In this document: positions 53,301 to 64,000 of the stretch, one piece after another | How positions within the stretch are numbered: position 1 is the first letter of the stretch | How the letters are laid out: each line of letters begins with the position of its first letter | Assembly: GCA_032207245.1 (NCBI GenBank) | Contig: CM063504.1 | Span: 20,071,407 to 20,135,406, forward strand | DNA length: 64,000 bases | Source: Pardosa pseudoannulata | Lineage: Eukaryota > Arthropoda > Arachnida > Araneae > Lycosidae | Direction: 5' to 3' | Translations under genes and position numbers: made by a program | The notes under the pieces: model-generated | The model's database searches: none | Seen by the model: the letters and a program-made list of their open reading frames with translations, nothing else | Told to the model about the DNA's origin: nothing

Positions 53301-56300
53301 AAAAGATGGTTAATCATTAATTGCATTCCTGATTTTGAAGATAATTCTAACCAAATAAAATAGACAAAACTTTTTGATCTATTTATTTGATACATATTTC
53401 TTTTAAATAAAATACTTCCTTTTCTAATTTGATGCCTTAAAATACTTTAACCATTTCTGGATTGCCAGAAGGAGAAAAAAGTGCTTCCCTAAGCCCTGGT
53501 AATCCAAAAGGATATGCACACACAAGACAGGGATATTTTTTTTTCCTTTAAACCTAATTTCACTTTAAAAAAAAATTATAAAACATCATCACTTCAAGTG
53601 AATATGCCGAAATTTGCATATTATAATTACTGTTAATATATAGTTTTTATAATAAAAATTTTGTGATATTTTAAAAAAAATTATGATTTTTAAAGAAAAT
53701 GGTTTCATGTTAAGAAAAATGGAGTCATTTTAATAAAATTTGCTGTCACTGTCAGTAGAAAATTAAGGTTTTAAAATTCGAATAAATTGATGATAAAACT
53801 GAATGATATATATCTCCATGTCAGGCAAATTTTATAAATTTGACTAATTAAATAATTCCAGGATTGTCAATTATTTCATATCCATTTGCCAGGCATTAGC
53901 ATTTTAGTTGTCTTCCGCATAAATGAAATATTTCAATGTCATCTGAATAGTCTTATTCACTGTTATTTGTATTAGAAAACTAACTTTTCTCTATTCCACT
54001 ACATTTACCAATTTAAAAATTGTGCTTTCAAAGTCTTTTCATTAAAAAAATTTTTTTTTTAATTTTTATTTTTTTCCCCAGGATGATTAAAATAAAACTT
54101 ACCCAAAATATACAAAAGATTTTTTTATCTAACTCAAAACTGCAAATGATAACTCTGCTTTCACATCTAATCAATAAACATTTTTTCTGTTCCTCGTGTA
54201 GTTAAAATATAAACACTGAGGATGGAATAAATCACAAGCCTTCAAAAGATTTGGTCATTTTCTGTTGTTTACGTGTTTCAGCTTTTTAAAATTAAAAAAA
54301 AAATTATAACACCTATGAATTAAAAAGCATATACTAAAGGCCAACCCTCTGAGGATTGTTATTTGAAATTGTAATGGATTTCAACCATCATCTAGTGTTG
54401 TTAAAAATTTTTAAATTTCCATTACAAATCATACTATGTGGTCACGGGTTTCAGTACATGAGTAGCTTGATCAGAAACATGAGATTGTGGGCTATAAAAG
54501 AAAAATTTTGTGATCAAATATATGTAATCATGACCCTAAATGCTTTTAATAATTATTCTTTTTAATATTGAAATTAACTTAAAATTTTTTTTTAAATTTT
54601 TAAATATAATTTAGGTTGACAAATTAGGAACATGTCCTCAAATAAAAAAAGTGGGTGAAGTATATACTCCTGTTGGAACAATCACTATGTGTGTAACATA
54701 TCGATCAAAGTTTGAGATGATTATTGCACCTCAGAAAGCTGACAAAGAAAACATTCTAGTGAAAAGTGATTATTTTAATATTGACATGAGTCCAAAGAGA
54801 CAGCTGAAAGGAATCCAGATTGGCAAAAAGTATGGTTATATTTATTGCTTATTATTTAATAACTTTGATATTGCTATTGTATGTAATATAAAACTATTAT
54901 TTAAATGCTGTGAATTCAATTTATATATTTTGTTATTTGTTTGATTTGTAATTGGGAAGTAGTTTTGATTAATCATTAATATTTTCTCCTTCACTGAACT
55001 GTTTTGTCATTTTCAGTAAGTGATCTATTCTTGTTTTACATACATAACATTATATTAACATATATTACATATTAACATATACAAGACAATAAAAATTCAT
55101 TTTCTTAAAAGTTTGTGAATGAGAATAGTCATTCACTACTTTAAGAACTTTGGTTAGTATTTTGCTTAGCATAACCAAATTTCATGAAAGAAAAATTCTT
55201 GAATTTTCCTTCATTTTTATCAAAATAATCAACATCTTCAAGGATTCTTCTGTGAATATTGCATCCTCACATTTGTATTTGTATCTTTAATAATTCAGGA
55301 AACAGAACTATTTACATACACTGCTCACAAATGCTGCATTTGACTATATCAACTCTATTTTATAGATATTCAATACCACCACCTTGTCTATTTTGCTTAA
55401 AGGTGATTTCTTCTGTTCTTTTTTCAAAGGACAGATAATTTTTTTTAAGCTTTCTTTATTTTTGTTCTATTAAACATAAATTAAGAGAAATAACAAGTGA
55501 AACCCAAAGTCTACATTTAAACAGTAATGGGAGAAAAAGCCCTTTATTAGCTATAGATTGGCACGAACATGTGTTATTGAAGTCGCAACTTCTCATATGT
55601 TTATATGTAAAATTTCAGGAGTAAATACTTTAATATTATTTTTAACACTATCATCTAATAATGGAGATTACTTGCTAGACTCAAAAGTGAGTATCTGTAA
55701 AGAAAAGGAAAGTAAATTTTTTCTTTTCTAGTTATTTTCTTGTATGACTACCTAATTTAAAAATGGTCTTTTTCATTTTAACTTTTATAATAAAACTCCT
55801 TTTATAAGAACATTTTATTTATATTTAAATAATAATTTAATTTCTGTAAAAACATTGATATTTTTATTTAGAGAACTATCAGTAAATATTCGGTATAAAA
55901 TAATTATTAAGTTTTTAAAATTTTAATCAGTATTATAATTATTCAACAGAGATTCTTGAATAAATATAGTACTGATTATTATTTTTTAAATAATCATTAT
56001 ATGAATTGTAATTTGTTTAATATAAACAATTTTTTCAAACTTGTAGATTGAGATCACCTTGCTCAAATTCTAATACTTATCAAAAAGTTGGTGCTTTTGC
56101 ACCTCACAGCACCTCAGCTGACACTGTGTTTCCTGAACTTGAGTTCCTTGAAAAACCCTTTCTTAATTTATCAAGAAGTGCAGTGCGAGAAAAGAAAAGA
56201 ATAGAAGATGTTTCTCTGACAACTGATTCAAATTTAAATTATATCAATGAACCAATTTCTAAAGATGAGAATATTGATAAAGACTTCGAGAGGCTTTCTT

Positions 56301-59300
56301 GCAGCGATGGTTCAGACAATGATTTTGTCCTTGTGGATATTGTAAGTAATATTTATATTCTTGTATGTTCTTGTAATCTTAAGTTTTTTTTTTGTGTGAT
56401 TGATACATCTTATTAAACTGATATACGACTCAAGTTTAGCAAAGGCTTTTAATGTGATGTGCTTTTCTTAAATGAATTAACAACTGTTAATGAAGTATAA
56501 AAATATATAAAATAATTTTTTTTCTTCAATGAAAAACGGTATTAACTTTTGTGTGTTGTATAGAAATACATTTTTAAATATTTTGTTGGGAAATGTAGAG
56601 TCAACTCTACTGCAATTCATAAAATTTAATTAAAAAAATTGAAATATCAGTATGAAAAAACCTCTCTTACACACACACATATTATTTTATATTGTTCATT
56701 TTATTTTTGTTTTGAAGCAACACTAAATTTAAATCTAACTGATGTTAATTTTTCATAACTCTTTAATCTATATCTCAGTCTAAAAGTTCATGAAGAGTAA
56801 ATTCAATGTAAAGATAAACAAAGGATTGATAAAATTTAATCCTTATATATATTTTATTTTTTTTTATTTATATTGTTCATTTTAATTTTGTTAGGAAGCA
56901 ACACTAAATTTAAATATGGTAACTGGTGTTAAGGTTTCATAACTCTTCAGTCTACATAAAAGTTTATGAACAAAAGTTATGAAATATAATAGAGGACTGA
57001 AAAACTCTTGATCCTAAAATGTTTTATTCTTTTTACTTTTATATTCGTCAGGAATAATTTATATTTATGCTTATACTAGCAACTGTGCCCGTGCTTTGCT
57101 ATGGTGAATTTAATATATTACTTTTAAGCAAAGATTTTTTTTTGTGAATAACTCTCTAAATTCGTTACAGTTCCGTTTGAGTCATTGGTATATTTATATA
57201 TTTCTATTATAAGTGTATTAGAACAACAATATTCAGTTTTTATACTTCCGTTTCCATTAAACCTGAGTTGTACATCAATAAGATGTGAAAGAGTATAAAA
57301 GTTTGACAATAGTTTTGAAGAATTTCTCCTGATTATTAAACATTCTGGACTACCTGGAAGCTGATCAACCATTGTCCAATTCTTCGGAACTATATAGGAT
57401 CAAGCGTCATTTTCGCCTCATGCAAAATTTTTGTATAATTTTTTTCCTAATCATGGCTGAATGGGTAAGAATGTTAGTAGCCATTTGGAATTGCTTCCAA
57501 ACAGAGAATACTGGTCTCATTAGCCAATAATAACGACGAAAAGCCATAAATCGTAGCGCTCCAAAGCAAACCAAAAATTTTCCCATAAAAATCTTCTTTA
57601 TTTTCAGTACTGTTCTCAATCAACTTTGATTATGACTAAAAACCAAAATGATCAGTCCATTTCTATTCCACACGATTTTATTAAATCTCTATGTGAGACC
57701 AATACAAAAGCAAACAGGCAGAAATTAGAGTATAGAGCTTTCTCAATTCTCATTAAGACTATTTTATCTATTCTATTTTACATAATCCTTGCAAGGGTTC
57801 TTTTTATCTCATATCTCCTTCCTTTCTGTACTCCCCAATCTCTAATCCTGGATTTTTTGTGTATCCAAACTTCGTTTTATATCCCTATCTTTCTACCAAT
57901 TTCGTTGAAAATAAAAAGGTGCTAAACATAGTATAAAATTATTTTCTATGCAGGCCATTTCTAATATGCTAAAAATATGCAATTCAACAACTGACAATAT
58001 CACGGAAAATGTGTGGAGGAAGTTACATAAAACCATAGACTGTTTATAAAGTTGTCCAATTAGCCAGGTTTTTCAATAACGTGATCCACTTTGATCCCTA
58101 TAATATCATATAATCAAAGCTCAATTATATTTTGTTTTGGCTGAAATATAATTCCTTTGTCATAAATTTTCTTTGGTTGAAAACTTATATTGGCGAGAAT
58201 GCTTATTTCCATCTTTTGACGCCAATAAATTATTTTGAGGTACTCTAAATATACAATAACAGCCAACTGTAGGAAAAATCTTTTTTTGTTATATTATGTT
58301 GTCACATGCTAGGGTGGACAGAAGATGTATTAATATCGAATACGTTCATTTGGTGGTATCAAGGATTTCTGTCCAAAGTTAGTTATTCTATGACTAATTG
58401 GGTAGATTTTTATACAAAAAAACATACAAATGAAAACTGTTCTTAATATCAATAAATAAAAATGACAAAATGTATGTTTACATGCTAGCCATTAAATCTT
58501 AATCTAATTTGTGTCTTATATTAAATTTTCTCAAACTTTTTTTATATGGTAAAATATAAGTTTAACCCTAAATTGTATTACCATATTACTACTGTATGAT
58601 GATTAGCACATTAATAGATCCTGCCATATTACGTGGTAGAATAGGAAGCAGAGGTTTTGTCAGCAACAGTGCTAATTTTGTTGGTATTAATAAATGTTGC
58701 CCAAAATTAAGAAAATTTATGACAAACCACATGGTTTTGTATGAAACAGAAACACACATTCATATTGACAACTATATGAATATAAAAATAACTGTATAAA
58801 ATGATAGGTTTTTATTTGCTCATGAGAGTAACTAAAATTTGTACTTTTTGTTGTTAGAATATTGTTGATAAACAATTCATTGTAACATAAAAATTAACCA
58901 AGAATTAAAATTAAAATTAGTTCTTATATAAAAATGCTATAATTTGTGTCACATAGAAATGAAAATTAATCACTTTATACCTAAATTTCCAGGTCCAATC
59001 GAATTGATACTACGCAGACGATGTTTAAATAATTTAAAATAAGAAAGGAATAAATGAGATATTTAAAGGAATGACGTCATAATGATAAAAAATATCTTTT
59101 TCTCCTATAAATTATGTGATAAATTGAAAGTTTTGATCTCCTGCTTTTAACCGAGGATAACTGCACTTAAAACAATTACATGGAATTAATGGAATGACAT
59201 CACATTGCTAGAAATATTGCTTCTTTCACTTAGTTATGATGCGATAAATTAAAAAGTTAATCGTTTGCATTTAACCAAGGAAAATAATGCTGGGAATAAT

Positions 59301-60939
59301 GACATGAAACGCTCGAAAAAGGGGGAAGGAATGGATTTCGAACGTTAAAAATTTTCAAAAAACTTCCTAGGGATATACCCAAAATTTTCACGCCGATTGG
59401 ATGAATGGTTTTTGAGTATTGGGTACAGACAGACACAACTTCATTTATATATATATAGATATGTATGCATGTATAGATATAAGTATATATGCATGTATGT
59501 AAAATAATAAAATAAAAATATACAAATGGGCATATAAAATATACATATATAATAAAATGTGTATATGTATGTATATATATGTATACACACATACATATAT
59601 ATGAAATCAATTAAAATTACAATAGGTAGTATTTCTAGTTGTATTATAAACGTATGCTATATATATGCATTATATAAACTCATGAGAAGAATAATTTTGT
59701 CTTTGTTATAATCATTTTTATGTGAAATTTCAGCTGTTAATATTATTAAAATGTCAATGATGTCAAATTTTAGAAGTATAAATATCTCATTACATTAGAA
59801 TTTAAGCATATGTTGGGAAATGTAGTAGGTGATATGAAATATGGAAAATAATTGATTTTGATTTGTGTGTAAACCCATAGATTAAGCTAAATGATGGTCA
59901 AATGGTTAGGGTGCTGATCTTTGGTACTAGAGTTGTAGGTTCAAATCTCACTGTGGCAGGAATGTTCTTAGTTGTTTGGTTTAAGTAGTAGGTCCCAGTC
60001 TCCTTAGCCCCTGTTTTGCAAAAAGTAGACTGTAGCTCTCTAAACCAAACCAAATCCATAGATTGAAATTTTAGATTTTAATTGATTGTGTAAGGATTAG
60101 TTTAGAATTTGTATCTGTGATATGTTAGTTTCTTAAAAGGAATAGTACTTGCTGTATTCAAATTTAAACTTATGTATTAATGATTAAAAAATTTCTGCAT
60201 TAGTTTGTGTTTTTTTTTTTAATGAAAATTCTCAGTATATGGATATTAATACTAAAGATCTCTGCCAGATGGCAGTACTTTAGGTCTACAAGGGTATAAT
60301 AGAATTATATTGCATATTTGCATGCAGTTGAAACATTGCTTTCTTCCATATTTAAAAGACAAAAATTAAAATTTATTATTTGTAGGAAATAAAATTTTTT
60401 ATTATTTAGTACAGAGTAAAAGAAATATTTTAATCATGAATTTTTTTTTATTTGTAATGAAAAATATCTATATAATGGATATTAATGCTGTTAGTCTTTG
60501 CCTGATGGCAGTTTTTGAGCTCTATCCAAACAACCTTGAGAAATGATACTTACTGTGAACCTTTAAGTGAATGTGCAAATGATAATTCTGATGATGCATC
60601 ACACAATTGAAGTTAAAAGAAAAAATATATACATAATTTTGTAGATTTTAAGAGGGAAGTTATGTGGTGTTCAGAATAAAAAATTTTTTGTTATAAATAA
60701 CATAATAATGAGTGCATTTATCTCTTTTTCAGAAACCACCCTTTGCTAGTTATAACACTGATAGTGATTTACAAGCTTTCCTCCAGTCTGCTCCTCCTCC
60801 TTTATCATCTCTTTCTGGTCAAACAACTTTGAAAGATCAAGTAACTGAAGTAACTAACTTAATAGAAAAATTTGAATCTAGTATGACAGAATTTGATACT
60901 TTTGTTGATTCTGTATGCCAGTTAGACACAGTGAAATAA
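50368..60939 (+). CDS. ATG13: Autophagy-related protein 13, complete, 5 coding exons, 408 aa
   Basis: Exons 50368-50526, 51968-52318, 54615-54829, 56047-56341 and 60733-60939; splice sites and phases (0, 0, 2/1, 0) all fit. The HORMA domain fills the first three exons: YIKAFIEKVPQVIVQSRCGE, LCVEILLKTAEGDTLVLETW, LLLKSTIAITRVIPAFKLSF, YRIYVGDPQ, VGEVYTPVGTITMCVTYRSK. Then come a short linker, YQKVGAFAP, an acidic stretch with NDFVLVDI (an LIR-type FxxV motif at the position of the vertebrate LIR), KPPFASYNTDSDLQAFLQ, and a C-terminal helix ending LDTVK. ATG13 is the adaptor of the ULK1/ATG1-FIP200-ATG101 complex that starts autophagosome formation. The protein is shorter than human ATG13 (about 480-517), mostly in the disordered middle. 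An unseen small in-phase exon between 54829 and 56047 is possible. Confidence 0.95.
50606..50783 (+). mobile_element. SINE-A copy with exact 13-bp target duplication in ATG13 intron 1
   Basis: CATACTTTGCTAT flanks both sides (50593-50605 and 50784-50796). The copy is near full length, ending in a (CCAA)n-type tail. The exact duplication and well-kept sequence suggest that it is young. It starts 80 bp after the first ATG13 exon. Confidence 0.93.
56685..56960. repeat. Diverged tandem duplication in ATG13 intron 4
   Basis: A segment with ATATTGTTCATTTTATTTTT and GAAGCAACACTAAATTTAAA recurs about 183 bp later as ATATTGTTCATTTTAATTTT and GAAGCAACACTAAATTTAAA, each followed by CATAACTCTT. Roughly two copies. 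Confidence 0.75.
57075..59456 (+). repeat. Unclassified interspersed repeat, family C, copy 2 (longer)
   Basis: It starts ATACTAGCAACTGTGCCCGT and ends near GGTACAGACAGACACAACTT. It shares AGACGATGTTTAAATAATTT, GGAATGACGTCATAATGATA and AAACGCTCGAAAAAGGGGGA with the copy at 24743. A block of about 130 bp is present twice (from 59070 and from 59190). A degenerate SINE-A (57448-57575) lies inside. It is located in ATG13 intron 4. Confidence 0.65.
57448..57575 (+). mobile_element. SINE-A, degenerate internal fragment
   Basis: TCATGGCTGAATGGGTAAGA, GTAGCCATTTGGAATTGCTT, CTGGTCTCATTAGCC and CGTAGCGCTCCAAAGCAAAC keep the family order, but the B-box region is deleted. Confidence 0.75.
59893..60055 (+). 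mobile_element. SINE-A copy, aged
   Basis: AAATGATGGTCAAATGGTTA, AGGTTCAAATCTCACTGTGG, AGGTCCCAGTCTCCTTAGCC and AGTAGACTGTAGCTCTCTAA follow in order. Most CpG sites of the family are TG or CA here, the usual mark of age. It lies in ATG13 intron 4. Confidence 0.85.
60215..60545. repeat. Diverged tandem duplication in ATG13 intron 4
   Basis: ATGGATATTAATACTAAAGA, then CTGCCAGATGGCAGTACTTT, recurs about 220 bp later as ATGGATATTAATGCTGTTAG, then TGCCTGATGGCAGTTTTTGA. Two copies. The GATGGCAG block is the best preserved. Confidence 0.65.
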
Positions 60940-61666
60940 AAAAAAATGTTAATGTGTGGATCTTTGACAATTTCCTATTTTTTAATGCAAAAAAACACAG
61001 GGTGTGAAAAAATTTAAGCAGTCTTTAATTTAGTAAATTTTTAACTATGTTTTGAAAATTAGCAGTTTTTATAAGTTTGTGGTAGATTTTAATTTGAATT
61101 AAAAAGAAAAAAATCTTTTTCATTATAGTATGGTGCATATTTTTTTATTTAACAATTGTGTACGTTTCATTATGTGTTTCTGTAAATTTATGGAAATTTT
61201 TCTTACTGTTAAATGTTTTACATTCAATATTGTGCCTTTTTATACTGTTCTGTCCATGGTTATGTATTTCAAAATAATTTTTACAGAGTTGTGTCTATCA
61301 TTTTTTGTTAATCCAGACAATGATATATTACTGTTTTTAAAATATAATTTTATAGAGAAACTTAATATTTATTCTGTTTTTTCTAGATTATAGAATGTCT
61401 TAAAGCTTTACACCTGTAATTTATGTTTAATATCTAATCATTAAAAATTTGGATTTTACTGTTAACTTGTATTACAATTGCATTTTAACATTTCATTATA
61501 ACTTCTAAATAATATAATATGATACCCTAGAAATGTGTTCCTTTTGGTAAAATTATTAATTAAAAAATTAATATTTCAAAATTGATTTTAAGTTTTCTAA
61601 AACATACTTTCTGAGATAGCAGATGTATAACATAGAACTCTCAGTTTCTCAAAAGAGAGGGTGAAG

Positions 61667-61683
61667 AATAAATTTTCAATAAA
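61667..61683 (+). terminator. Candidate ATG13 polyadenylation signals
   Basis: Two AATAAA hexamers (61667-61672, 61678-61683) followed by a T-rich stretch are the first canonical signals I see after the stop at 60939, implying a 3' UTR of about 730 bases. An ATTAAA near 61439 is an alternative. The (TA)n run at 61738-61784 follows. Confidence 0.5.
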
Positions 61684-61735
61684 TTTTTTTTTAATTCTTA
61701 TACTTTTTCTAAGTTTGCATTGCAATAATAGATAA

Positions 61736-61786
<51 letters not shown>

Positions 61787-62246
61787 CTGTATCCATATTT
61801 GACTTTATTGGTTGATTTTTATTTAATATTTGTTGTTAAGCAATTTAAAACAAACCAGTTTTTTAACAGACTAAAATTTTAAGTTTGATCTGTTGTCCTT
61901 TCACAGATGTGGAAATTTTTTAAACTAGGCCTTATACAGTTGTGTTTCGTTCATTTGTTGTTTTGTACATCAACATTCTATGGACTGAAATGTCTGCAGT
62001 TAGCATTAACAAATAAGTTTTTTTTTTGGCTGTTATAAATCTATAAAATACATAATTTAAAATTATTAAAAGTTGAAATTCAGTTGATACCCATTTTGTC
62101 ACAAAATATGTGAAATAGGGCAAACAATTTTGTTTGTTTAATATTCCAGGACCTTTAAATGGAAAATGTTCTCCTTCTCTCTCCCCTAAAATAAATAAAA
62201 AAAAAGATACTTTTTTCTTGAAATTTTTTATAGCAGTATTCTAGAG

Positions 62247-62897
62247 CAGGCATCAACAAGTTTTGTTGCTCACAAGTAAAAATCAATCAAATAGTGAGCA
62301 TTAGAAGACATTGTGTGTTAGTGGTATTTTCATTGTAAAATTATCATGAAATCATATTTAAATGTCACAAGACAAAAATAAAAGATTGAAGCATAAGAAG
62401 ACAGCATAATAGTTCAAAATTATAATATTAAATATTATATAATCAAACATAATTGAATGAACCTGGAATATGTATAGACAGTATTTACCATCACCCTAGA
62501 TATAATAAAAAATGAAATTTGGCTTTTTAAAAGCAAATATTTTTTTTTCTGCTTGAAGATTTTTAAATGTTAAAGGAACCAGCAGCATTTTGACTTTCTG
62601 CTGTCATCTACTACACCACCTTTCAAATATTGATGGTGTAGGCCTGTGTATAGATGTTCTCTTCAATATCAGTTGACTTCCCTAATTTTTAACTTGTGAC
62701 ATCAATTTAGTCAATTCAGGCTTACATTGAGCCATCTTCAGACAAATAGATGTTGATGGTTATGCTGCTCTTGTTTTTACTGAAAATAAAATTTCTGATA
62801 TATGTTTATTTTTTTAATATATATTATACTTTATTTTCTGAACTCAAGGAGTTACTTGAAATTGTGAAATGGCTCACTTGTTGATTTATATGTCCTG
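62247..62897. mobile_element. Non-autonomous hAT-like element, 651 bp
   Basis: The left end is CAGGCATCAACAAG; the right end on the other strand is CAGGACATATAAATCAACAAG with a small insertion. Flanks TTCTAGAG (62239-62246) and CTCTAGCG (62898-62905) match at 6 of 8. No transposase frame. Confidence 0.65.
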
Positions 62898-62905
62898 CTC
62901 TAGCG

Positions 62906-63689
62906 ACACTATAACCTGAATAATTTGGGAGAGCATAATAAAAAAAATGAAGAAATGGTCTAAAATTTATGAAACTTTTGTACCTTATCTTGCACATACT
63001 ACTTTGGTATTGAAGCAGTTATGTTATCAGATTACGTAAAGCTGTTTGTTTTAACCTTTCGATAAATTCTTTGACGCATTATAATAGATATAACTGGTAT
63101 TTTTTCTCTTTTCAGAAGTTAATATGCATTCACTGGTTTGCTTTGGAACTCCCATTTTTTTTTTTTAATTATCAGATATAATGTATAGTAAATTACAAAA
63201 AGTATATTTATAAAAGATACAAAAAGAGTTTAATAAAAAGAAGCAAAGTAAATTTTGTGTTTTTTTCCATAATTTCTACCATATTAACTGCTTTGACATT
63301 AAAAGATCGAATGTTATTTCCAATGTTAAGAATTTACCATAGAGTTTAGACATTTTACTTGCAGGTGTGTGCTAAATGAAAAGTAAAAACATGATTATTC
63401 ATTTTGTGGTGTTTTAGGTTTATATTTCTGTGGTTTATTTTAGTAGACATGATTGTTTTTAAGAGTGAAATTTTCCTATCTAGCCAAATCTCTAAATTTA
63501 TTTAATTAATTGACTAATTGATACTTGAAACTGTTTAAAATCATTGGAACTGTTATACATTGATGTTGTATAACATTGTTAAAAGCTATATAAATGTAAA
63601 AAAAAAAAAAGAATAATTAAGATTCATGTTGAAATATTTATGGAAATTGTATAATAGTATTTTTCCTTTAAAAAAGTTATGTAAAAACA
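62906..63689. other. AT-rich spacer
   Basis: No gene, RNA or named repeat recognised. Confidence 0.5.
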
Positions 63690-63989
63690 GATCTAGCCAA
63701 CCCTGAAGATTTATGCCACACTGGAAATACATTTTATTCCAGTGGGCCACATGTGTATAATACATACAATACAGAAGTTAAAAAGGATATATTACTGTAG
63801 ATTTTATTATAATTAGTATTATTCATAAATTAACAATAGAACAGTCTAAAATTTATAGCTATACATATATATATTTATATTAATAATCAATAAATCAATC
63901 TAATAATCTATTTATCTTAATAAATGTGATATTTCTTTCAATTACAAACTTTGTGGATTCTGCCATAGGCTGTGGTTTGGCCAACCCTG
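63690..63989. mobile_element. hAT-like terminal remnants at the right edge
   Basis: TAGCCAACCCTG at about 63697 and GTTTGGCCAACCCTG at 63975-63989 have the form of hAT 3' ends in the same orientation, with CCAGTGGGCCACATGTG between them. A matching left end is not visible, so this may be a truncated or duplicated end. Confidence 0.4.
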
Positions 63990-64000
63990 TGCAAAAAGAT

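Overview
The window is AT-rich animal nuclear DNA with spliced genes, GT-AG introns of roughly 0.4-9 kb, and a dense load of transposons. The gene set (a membrane-anchored GH31 glucosidase, enkurin, a DEG/ENaC channel and ATG13) together with the repeats (a CsRn1-like Ty3/gypsy element, jockey-like, hAT, piggyBac and Tc1 elements, and tRNA-headed SINEs) points to an arthropod. A chelicerate such as a spider is my best guess, but this is inference. One run of exactly 100 N marks an assembly gap.

Layout. Positions 54-9994 (minus) hold the first eight coding exons of a GH31 alpha-glucosidase; its catalytic half lies off the left edge. It is head-to-head with enkurin (10777-15922, plus, five exons, complete), with about 780 bp between the start codons. 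Positions 16-35 kb are mostly repeats, inside which three minus-strand exons form the C-terminal end of a DEG/ENaC sodium channel (22230-34945). Its remaining exons were not found and the assembly gap lies about 300 bp beyond the last one. A truncated jockey-like non-LTR element (30352 to about 33020) sits in its largest intron. A nearly intact Ty3/gypsy element with almost identical LTRs occupies 35946-41379. Positions 41.4-50 kb are repeat-rich and include an unusual run of perfect palindromes (43813-44498) and a broken piggyBac transposase (48023-49527). ATG13 (50368-60939, plus, five coding exons, complete) fills most of the right side, followed by its 3' UTR and hAT-type elements.

Repeats. 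I count twelve copies or fragments of one tRNA-headed SINE family (SINE-A), ten of them on the plus strand, and three of a second family (SINE-B), all minus. Four short hAT-type elements have CAG..CTG-type ends and exact or near 8-bp duplications. Two non-autonomous piggyBac-like elements are bounded by TTAA. Two foldback MITEs belong to one family, and a further unclassified family has two copies. Nesting gives relative ages: one SINE-A lies inside a hAT element, another inside a foldback MITE, and the gypsy element lies inside an older diverged repeat.

The host genes are not a pathway. GH31 is a carbohydrate-digesting ectoenzyme, enkurin a ciliary/flagellar adaptor, DEG/ENaC a cation channel, and ATG13 an autophagy initiation subunit. 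Only the GH31/enkurin pair has an arrangement suggesting shared promoter DNA. I found no real tRNA or rRNA gene and no CRISPR array.
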